This document shows positions 42,135-49,500 of a DNA stretch of 64,000 bases, piece after piece. Numbering within the stretch: position 1 is the stretch's first letter; each line of letters starts with the position of its first letter. A model generated the notes under the pieces. The model saw nothing but the letters and a program-made list of their open reading frames with translations, did no database searches and had not been told where the DNA came from. The stretch comes from Aquabacter sp040755535 (GTDB taxonomy: Bacteria > Pseudomonadota > Alphaproteobacteria > Rhizobiales > Xanthobacteraceae). The position numbers and the translations under genes were made by a program. The DNA is taken from the NCBI GenBank assembly GCA_040755535.1, contig JBFMAV010000016.1:1-64000 (forward strand). The letters are read 5' to 3'.

Positions 42135-42752
42135 TCAGCGCGAATAGAACTCGACCACGAGGTTCGGTTCCATCTGGACAGGATAGGGCACTTCGTTCAG
42201 CTCGGGAATGCGCACGAAGGTCGCAGCCAGCTTGTTCGCGTCCAGCTCGATGTAATCGGGCACATCGCGCTCAGCGAGCTGCTGGGCCTCGAGAACGAGG
42301 GCCATCTGCTTGGAGGCGTCCTTCACCTCGACCACGTCGCCGACCTTCACCCGGTAAGAGGGAATGTTCACGCGGCGGCCGTTCACCTTCACGTGGCCAT
42401 GGCTCACGAACTGGCGGGCGGCGAAGATGGTGGGGACGAACTTGGCGCGATACACGATCGCGTCCAGGCGGCACTCCAGCAGACCAATGAGATTGGCGCC
42501 GGTGTCGCCCTTCTGGCGGGAGGCTTCCACATAGATGGCGTGGAACTGCTTCTCGCCGATGGAGCCATAATAGCCCTTCAGCTTCTGCTTGGCGCGCAGC
42601 TGCACGCCGAAGTCGGAGAGCTTGCCCTTGCGGCGCTGGCCGTGCTGGCCGGGGCCATATTCGCGGCGATTGACGGGGCTCTTCGGGCGGCCCCAGATAT
42701 TCTCACCCATGCGGCGGTCGATTTTGTGCTTCGCCGCGATGCGCTTGCTCAT
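42135..42752 (-). CDS. rpsD: 30S ribosomal protein S4
   Basis: Primary 16S-binding protein of the small subunit, 205 residues. N-terminus MSKRIAAKHKIDRRMGENIW, then REYGPGQHGQRRKGKLSDFG, and the S4 RNA-binding domain with CRLDAIVYRAKF and RQFVSHGHVKVNGRRVNIPS. The cysteine zinc knuckle of some S4 proteins is absent, as is usual in alphaproteobacteria. It stands alone rather than in the S13-S11-S4-alpha operon. The ATG at 42752 is the family start; the frame continues upstream but is not homologous. Confidence 0.97.
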   Translation of the reverse strand: MSKRIAAKHKIDRRMGENIWGRPKSPVNRREYGPGQHGQRRKGKLSDFGVQLRAKQKLKGYYGSIGEKQFHAIYVEASRQKGDTGANLIGLLECRLDAIVYRAKFVPTIFAARQFVSHGHVKVNGRRVNIPSYRVKVGDVVEVKDASKQMALVLEAQQLAERDVPDYIELDANKLAATFVRIPELNEVPYPVQMEPNLVVEFYSR

Positions 42753-43088
42753 GTAACGCTGATCCTGGTTTTCACGTTTTTCCGGCTTGGATCGCGCCCC
42801 TCCTCTGTGGCTTTGGGGCATTTCATCCCCAGACCCACTGACAGACCCGCCGGCGCGCTGCCGGAAAGGTCACGGGTGCACATACCAAATACGTATTCCG
42901 CCGCCCGGTCTCCCGGCCAGCGAAGAGCGCCTCTTAATCGCCCGGCATGGCGATGTCAATTCAGACCGGACAAAGCAGAGCTCGTGCAACCTTATTATCA
43001 TGCATCGTCCGCGACTCACCGGGCGTTCGGTTGTTCAGGTGAGCCGAAAGCGACCGCGCCACACCGGTCCTCTTCAGGAGCTGTTTCC
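42753..43088. other. Divergent intergenic region upstream of rpsD, no gene seen
   Basis: 336 nt with the rpsD leader (about 170 nt) and promoter on the minus strand, and the short leader of the amidotransferase gene on the plus strand with AGGAG at 43075-43079. I see no further gene. The leader could hold an S4 control structure, but I cannot fold it reliably by eye. Confidence 0.55.
42930..42960 (-). promoter_or_regulatory. Candidate promoter of rpsD
   Basis: On the minus strand TTGACA (42954-42959) is followed after 16 nt by TTAAGA (42932-42937), a fair sigma-70-type pair. Transcription would start near 42925 and give a leader of about 170 nt. Confidence 0.5.
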
Positions 43089-43802
43089 ATGCGCTTTCTC
43101 GTCTTCCAGCATGCAGCCTCCGAACATCCCGGGCGCCTCGCCGACTTCCTGCGGGCCGACGAGATCCCGTTCGATACCGTTGCGCTGGACGAGGGCGCGC
43201 GCATCCCTGCGCCCGACCCCTATGACGTACTCATGGTGCTGGGCGGCCCCATGGATGTGTGGGAAGAGCAAATCCATCCCTGGCTGGTCGAAGAGAAGGC
43301 CTTTATTCGCGACTGGGTGACGGCCGGACGGCCATTCCTCGGTATCTGCCTCGGACATCAATTGCTGGCGGAGGCCATGGGCGGCCGCGTCGGGCGGATG
43401 GCCGAGCCGGAAGTTGGCATATGCGACATCACTCTCACGAAAGCGGGAATTGGCCATTCTCTCTTTAAGGGAGCTGATCCGACCTTCCCGGTTCTGCAAT
43501 GGCATGGAGCCGCCGTGCTGGAGGCCCCTCCCGGCGGCACCGTCCTGGCGTCTAGCGGACTCTGCCCCATCCAGGCGCTGCAGGTGGGGCAGCGGGCCGT
43601 GGGCATCCAGTATCATGTGGAAGTGCTCGACCATACGGTTCGAGACTGGGGCGAGATCCCCGAATATCGGGAAGCGCTGGAGAGCGTGACGGGACCGGGC
43701 GGACAGGCGGCCTTCGAGGCCGCGGCAGCCAGCCATATGCCGAGCCTCAGCGCCTCCGCCGCGCGACTCTACGCGAATTTCATGGCCGACATCGTTCGCT
43801 GA
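43089..43802 (+). CDS. Class I glutamine amidotransferase (GMP-synthase-like)
   Basis: A 237-residue stand-alone amidotransferase domain. The nucleophile is Cys87 in FLGICLGHQLLAEAMGG, with the catalytic His in GIQYHVEV; LGGPMDVWEE forms the oxyanion strand. This resembles the YfeJ/GuaA-like group, which acts on unknown small molecules, sometimes gamma-glutamyl compounds. The start at 43089 has AGGAG 9 nt upstream; the frame stays open for another kilobase upstream, but that part is antisense to rpsD. No synthetase partner is adjacent. Confidence 0.85.
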   Translation: MRFLVFQHAASEHPGRLADFLRADEIPFDTVALDEGARIPAPDPYDVLMVLGGPMDVWEEQIHPWLVEEKAFIRDWVTAGRPFLGICLGHQLLAEAMGGRVGRMAEPEVGICDITLTKAGIGHSLFKGADPTFPVLQWHGAAVLEAPPGGTVLASSGLCPIQALQVGQRAVGIQYHVEVLDHTVRDWGEIPEYREALESVTGPGGQAAFEAAAASHMPSLSASAARLYANFMADIVR

Positions 43803-43829
43803 GAAAAGTGTCCCACCTATGGCGCCGCG

Positions 43830-45080
43830 TCAGCGTCCCCGCAGCGCCGTCAGCACCTTCAGGCCGGGATAGCCGTCGGCTGGCTGGAGGCCGGCTTGCT
43901 GCTGGAAGGCACGCACGGCACGCATGGTCCCTTGCCCCACGCGCCCGTCGGTGCCCATGGTATCGAACCCCGCGCGGGTGAGCCGCACCTGGATTTCCTG
44001 GATTTCGGCAAGGGTCAACGCCCGCTCACCGCCCGGCCAAGGGGTCACGAAAGGCCCCTCCCCCATGATGCGATCGCCGAGATGGCAGACAGCGAGCGCG
44101 TAACTGTTGGAGGGATTGTAGGAGCGGACGGCGTAAAAATTCGGCAGCAGAAGCAAGGCTGGACCACCGGGGCCGCCCGGAAGCCACAGGCGGGCTTCGG
44201 CGTCATAACCGGCGAGCGAGCCGCCCTCGACCGTTGTGACACCCTGCGCGCTCCAAGCCGAGAGCGCGCGCCAGGTGCGGGCATCGGCAAGCTTCGTGTC
44301 GAAGCCTTCTGGCAGGCGCGCCTCGAAGCCCCAGGGCTCGCCGCGCCGATACTTGCCGCGCTTTAGAATGTAATTGGCGGTGCCGGCCAAGGCATCGTCG
44401 GGCCGGCCGAACGGCGAAATGCGGCCATTGCCATCGAAGTCCACGCCCATATTCAGCCAGACTTCCGGCATCCATTGCGTATGGCCCATGGCGCCCGCCC
44501 ATGAGCCAACCATCTCAACTGGCGTGCCCCAGCCGCGCTGGACGATGACCAGGGCATTGAGAAGTTCGGTCTCCCAATATTTGCGCCGGCGCGGCTCGCC
44601 CCAGGCCAAGGCCGAGAGGGAATTGAAGACCGGCTTCATATGTCTTGGGTTCTCGACCACCTCGCCGAAGGCCGATTCCATGCCCCAATAGCCGAGCATG
44701 ATGCGGCGATCGACGCCGAAGGTCGCTTCGATGCGCTCGAACAGCGCCGCATATTGCGCCGCCTTCTGCTGGCCGGTTGCGATGCGCCAATCGGAGACGC
44801 GGCGATTAAGATATTGCCAGACCTCCTCCTGGAATTCCGGCTGCGCCTGATCGGCGGCATAGACGGAGGTATCCGGCACCACTTGGCGCATGACCGATGC
44901 ATACACATCGTCCCGGATGCCGCGATCGCTCGCCCGCGACTTGAACTTCGCGACCCAGGCCGGGAAAGACAGCGTGCTGCTCTGGGCAAAGGTGGGGCCG
45001 CCGAGCAATGCGCAAGCCCCCGCTCCGGCAAGGCCGGCAAGAAACGCCCGTCGCGCGGGATCAAGCTGGAGACTGCCCAT
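43830..45080 (-). CDS. Lytic murein transglycosylase (MltB-like) with peptidoglycan-binding domain
   Basis: Cleaves glycan strands of peptidoglycan to 1,6-anhydroMurNAc products. The 416-residue precursor has an RRAFLAGLAGAGACALLGG signal that is twin-arginine-like. The SLT_2 catalytic domain shows the catalytic Glu in LGYWGMESAFGEV and the conserved AGAMGHTQWMPEVW. DFDGNGRISPFGRPDDALAG follows, and a C-terminal PG_binding_1 domain (EIQEIQVRLTRAGFDTMGTD, GTMRAVRAFQQQAGL) ends the protein. The ATG overlaps the murI stop (TGATG), so the two are probably translated together. Confidence 0.92.
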   Translation of the reverse strand: MGSLQLDPARRAFLAGLAGAGACALLGGPTFAQSSTLSFPAWVAKFKSRASDRGIRDDVYASVMRQVVPDTSVYAADQAQPEFQEEVWQYLNRRVSDWRIATGQQKAAQYAALFERIEATFGVDRRIMLGYWGMESAFGEVVENPRHMKPVFNSLSALAWGEPRRRKYWETELLNALVIVQRGWGTPVEMVGSWAGAMGHTQWMPEVWLNMGVDFDGNGRISPFGRPDDALAGTANYILKRGKYRRGEPWGFEARLPEGFDTKLADARTWRALSAWSAQGVTTVEGGSLAGYDAEARLWLPGGPGGPALLLLPNFYAVRSYNPSNSYALAVCHLGDRIMGEGPFVTPWPGGERALTLAEIQEIQVRLTRAGFDTMGTDGRVGQGTMRAVRAFQQQAGLQPADGYPGLKVLTALRGR

Positions 45081-45949
45081 CAGGAGGCAATCCGCGTGCG
45101 CTCGGGAAGAATATCGGAGCGCTCCACGGGCCGTTCCAGCACCGCGCCGACGAGCGCAGAATCGAGAGCCTGCCCTGTGGCGGCAAGCAGAACGGGCTTA
45201 GGGCTCCCCGCCCGCGTGGCCGGCCCCAGAAGCGACGCCACCCGCCGCGCGATGGCCGGGGCCGGATCGACCCAGGACACGGGCCAGGGCGCGAGCCGCT
45301 TCAGATGATCGAGGATGAGAGGATAATGGGTGCAGGCGAGCACCACCGTATCGGTCCGCGAAGAGCCGTCGCGCACAAAGCAGGGCGCAATTTCCGCGCG
45401 GATATCGGCATCGTCCACCGGATCGCCGGTGAGGATGGATTCCGCAAGACCCGCCAGCTTCTCGCTCGGCACCAGTGCAACTTCGCAGGTCTGAGCGAAG
45501 TCGCGGACCAGCGATGCGGTATAGTCGCGCCGGACGGTCCCCGGCGTCGCAAGGACGCTGATGCGTTTTGAGACGGATGTCGCGCACGCCGGCTTGATCG
45601 CGGGCACGGTACCGACAAAGGGAATGGCGTGCCGCGCCCTGAGCACCGGAAGGGCAAGTGTGGACGCCGTATTGCAGGCGATCACCACCAGATCCGGCCG
45701 GTAAGCCGCGATCAGGTCCTCCATGACCTGATCAACCCGCTCCACCAGGGATGCCTCCGACCAAGCCCCGTAAGGAAAGGCCGCGCTGTCCGCGGCATAG
45801 ACAAAGCGCGCGTCCGGCCGCACACGGGCGACTTCCCGAAAGACCGAGAGGCCGCCGAGGCCGGAATCGAAAACGAGGACGGTCGGGGAGCGCAGGTCGG
45901 TGGACGGCACGACGGGATATCTTTCAACCGAAACGGTGATGCGGGCCAT
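45080..45949 (-). CDS. murI: Glutamate racemase MurI
   Basis: Makes D-glutamate for peptidoglycan. The 289-residue protein has the two catalytic cysteines in VVIACNTAS and VLACTHYPLI, and the N-terminal FDSGLGGLSVFREV. An N-terminal extension of about 20 residues precedes the core; a later start cannot be excluded. The gene lies between a ferredoxin (63 nt upstream) and the lytic transglycosylase with which it shares TGATG. Confidence 0.95.
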   Translation of the reverse strand: MARITVSVERYPVVPSTDLRSPTVLVFDSGLGGLSVFREVARVRPDARFVYAADSAAFPYGAWSEASLVERVDQVMEDLIAAYRPDLVVIACNTASTLALPVLRARHAIPFVGTVPAIKPACATSVSKRISVLATPGTVRRDYTASLVRDFAQTCEVALVPSEKLAGLAESILTGDPVDDADIRAEIAPCFVRDGSSRTDTVVLACTHYPLILDHLKRLAPWPVSWVDPAPAIARRVASLLGPATRAGSPKPVLLAATGQALDSALVGAVLERPVERSDILPERTRIAS

Positions 45950-46012
45950 GATCTATCCTCGTCCCCCGGGCAATATTGTGTCCGTCCGGGTAAAGGAACC
46001 ATGACCATCTGG

Positions 46013-46333
46013 TCAGCCCTGCCGTTCGGGAAGCCGCAGCACCAATCCGTCCATGGCCGGCGTCAAACGGATCTGGCAAGACAGGCGGGACGAGGGCCGA
46101 ACATCGAAGGCGTAGTCCAGCATGTCCTCTTCCATGGGGGCGGGCTCGCCGACCGCCGCTTGCCACGCTTCATCCACATAGACGTGGCAAGTCGCGCAGG
46201 CACAGGCGCCCCCGCATTCGGCATCGATGCCCGAGATGCGGTTTTTGACGGCGGCTTCCATGGCCGTGGCTCCAACCGGAGCGTCAACGGTGTGGGCGGT
46301 GCCGTCGAAGGAGACGAAGGTAATGCGAGGCAT
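46013..46333 (-). CDS. Adrenodoxin-type [2Fe-2S] ferredoxin
   Basis: A 106-residue electron carrier. Cluster ligands are Cys40, Cys46, Cys49 and Cys86 in ECGGACACATCHVYV and SSRLSCQIRLT. MEEDMLDYAFDVRP is the usual helix of the adrenodoxin/FdVI group, which serves P450s and Fe-S assembly. The ATG at 46333 gives MPRITFVSFDGTAHTVDAP; an upstream in-frame codon at 46366 adds 11 residues and is less likely. No reductase or P450 gene is adjacent. Confidence 0.92.
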   Translation of the reverse strand: MPRITFVSFDGTAHTVDAPVGATAMEAAVKNRISGIDAECGGACACATCHVYVDEAWQAAVGEPAPMEEDMLDYAFDVRPSSRLSCQIRLTPAMDGLVLRLPERQG

Positions 46334-46587
46334 GAGCGAAGACTGCCCTGTGATTGGAGCGCCCATATATCGGCTTCTCGCGAACTAGACGAGATGCTCC
46401 ACCCCTGCACGCGTTAACGATATCTTCACAACTTGCGCCAGGGCGGGTTCTTTGAGGTCCGGCTCAAAGGTAGGATGCGGCAAGGTAAATAAACTCTTGC
46501 CGGAATGCGTCCGTAGTCCGGCAGCGCAGTTTCAGACCACATGATGGAAATCCGCGCGGTCCGTCCGCGCCGGGCGACGAGGCGAAC

Positions 46588-49500
46588 ATGAAGCAACCGC
46601 GCAAGATCCAGGATCCGACCGAGGCGGCTCTGTCGGCCATCCAGGAGGCCCTGTCGCTCCAGATGGATAATCCGGACTCGCCTTCCCCGTCTGAGGATCG
46701 ACCCACAGCCGCGCCGACGCGGGAGCCGCGCCTGCGGCGGGCCCGGGTCGAGGTGGCGGACCGGCGGGCGGCCAATGACGACCGGCAGACGGTCGGCCAG
46801 TTGCTGAGCCAACTCCAGCGGCGATCCTCCGCGGCGCCCTTCTGGTGGGCCGCCGGCTTCGCCATTCTCTGGATCGGCTTCGGCGCCCCCTATGCGCTGG
46901 CGACCCAGAAGGCCGCCTTCGCCGGCCTCACCGGACTGGATGCGCTGTTCGCTTCTCCGGCCCTGCTCGCCATTTTCGGCGGCCTGATCATTCCTCCCCT
47001 CGCCTTCTTCGCCCTCGCCGCCATGGTGCGGCGCTCGCGCGATCTGCAGCTCATCGGCCGCTCCATGACGGAGGTGGCGCTGCGCCTCGCCCAGCCCGAA
47101 TCCCTGGGTACCGATGCTGTCGTGACCGTGGGCCAGGCGGTGCGCCGCGAGGTGGCGGCCATGGGCGAGGGCCTCGACCGTGCCATTGCCCGCGCTGCGG
47201 AGCTGGAAAGCGTCGTGCGCAACGAGGTGTCCATCCTTGAGCGCGCCTATGAGGACAATGAAATCCGCATCCGCCACCTGATCGAGGAGCTCCAGGCGGA
47301 GCGTGAGAACATTCTCTCCCACACCGAGCGGCTGCGCGACGGCATTCTTGATGCGGAGACCATGCTCTCGACCGAGGTGCGCGATGTGGCGGATCGCGTT
47401 CAGGAGGGCGTTACAACGGCCCTCGACCGCGTGAACGACATGATGGCGCAGCGCGGCACGGAGCTGACGGACGCGCTCACGGTCGCGGGCGATCAGGTGG
47501 CGGAGGCGCTCGCTGCCCGCAGCAACGACCTGATCGATCGTCTCGAGACCATCGGCGGCACGCTCGAGACCAAACTCGTCACCGCCTCCGACACCCTTGC
47601 CACCACCATGAAGACGCGGACGGACGAGCTGAGCGCCAGCCTGCTCTCCTCCTCCACCGAAGTCGCCGTTCTGATCTCCCGCTGGAGCCAGGAGGTGGCA
47701 ACCAGCGCCGATCTGAACCGCAACGCCGTTCTGGAGGCACTGGACACCAACGGAGCCCGCTTCTCGGATGAGATCGCCGCGCGCGCCAACGAAATCACCG
47801 ACGCCTTCCGGGCGACCGGCGAGGGCATGGTGGCGGACTTCACGGACCGCGGCAGCGACCTCGTTCGGCAGATCGAAGAAACCGGCACGCGGGTCGGTGA
47901 GACACTTGCCGCGCATGGCGGCGACCTCGCGGAGCGGATCGAAGTGGCCGGCAATCGCATCCATGATGCGGTGACTATCCACGGCGAAGAGCTTCAGCAG
48001 AAGCTCGCCGAAACCGGCGATCGCCTCACGGACGCGCTGGCGCGCAGCGGACAGGACGTCACGGCGTCGCTCACCCAGAAGGGCGACGAGATTGCCGAGG
48101 CCATGACTTCGGCCGGCGCCGACGTGACCGAGCGCCTGAGCGCGCTGGGCCTCGATGTCGCGCACGCCATTGGTGAAAGCGGCGCAAGCATATCGGATGG
48201 TTTCGCCCAGACGGCCGATGGCCTGCTGGCCTCTATCAGCGCCAAGGGCGAGGACCTGCAGAACGTGCTCAGCGCGCGGCTGCGCGCGCTGGAAGAGACC
48301 CTTACGGTTCGCGGTGCAAAGCTTGCCGATCGCATCGGCAACGACACCCAGCTCATGGCCCAGGCGGTCAAGCAGGGCGTGGAAACCCTCGATGCCAGCC
48401 TGCGCGAGCACGCGCCGGCTCTTGTCGACGGCCTGTCGCTCCAAATCAACGTGCTCAATGAGAGCCTGCAGGCGACCCTCGCCGGCCTTGATCAGCGGAT
48501 CGACACCACAACCGATGCCTTCACGGGCGCCATCGACACCCGGCTCACCCAGGCGGAGCAGAATATCGAGGCGCGGACCCAACGTCTGGCCGATACCCTC
48601 GGACAGCGGGCGGACCAACTCGCCCGCGCGGTAGCAAACGGCGTTCAGGTGACCGGAGAGAATCTCGACCAGGCGCTCGCGACCGTCGACGGCTTCTTCA
48701 ACGACCGCGCAGAGAGCCTCGCGGCCACGATCGATGCGCGCTCTGCCCAGCTTGCCCAATCCATCACGAGCGGCGCGGAACAGGTCAGCTCCAACCTCGC
48801 TCTGGCGACGAGCAGCCTTGAGACCCTTTTGGCGGACCACGCGCGGGGCATCGAAGAGACACTCGACACGCGCTCCAGCCAGTTGGCTCAGTCCATCTCC
48901 GCAAGCGCCGAGACGGCGACCGCCAGCCTGGAGCGCGCGGCGTCCAACATGGACGCCCTGTTCATGGCCCGCACCCGCAGCATCACCGCCACCCTCGACA
49001 CGCGTGCCGGCCAAATCGCGCAGTCCATCACCGAGGGCATGCAGGTGGCGGGCAGCAGTCTCGACCAAGCCCTGGCAAGCCTCGACTCCCTGTTCGCGGA
49101 GCGCACCGATACGATTGCCAACCTGCTAACGGCGCAGTCTGACCGCTTCGAGACCACCCTTTCCCAGCGCGCCGACTCCATCAGCGCCATCCTGAACGAA
49201 CGGGCCGACCAGTTCGGCGCGAGCGTCGGCCAGCAGGCGCAGGCCGTGGGCGATATGCTCGCCGAGCGGGCCCAGATGCTCGGCGAATCCCTCTCGCTGC
49301 GGGCGCAGGATGTGGGTTCGCTCCTCACCGAGCGCACCGATTATGTGGGGGACATCCTCGCCAACCGCGCCCAAGAGGTTGCGGACCAGATCGACCACAA
49401 GGTCTCCCGCATCGAGGATCTCGTCTCCAATCGCCTGGAGGGCGTGTCGGCGGCGCTGGAAGTGCGCGGTACGGCGGTGACCCAGAACCTCATCGGCAAG

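Noticed and set aside
42063..43088. Upstream extension of the glutamine amidotransferase frame by about 340 codons
   Set aside because: The extension is antisense to rpsD, a certain gene. The ATG at 43089 has AGGAG and matches the family start.
46426..49068. Very long open frame (880 codons) on the minus strand opposite the giant gene
   Set aside because: It is the antisense image of the GC-rich, strictly periodic repeat. Its protein is Gly/Arg/His-rich with no recognisable family, and the plus-strand product has clear structure and a ribosome-binding site.
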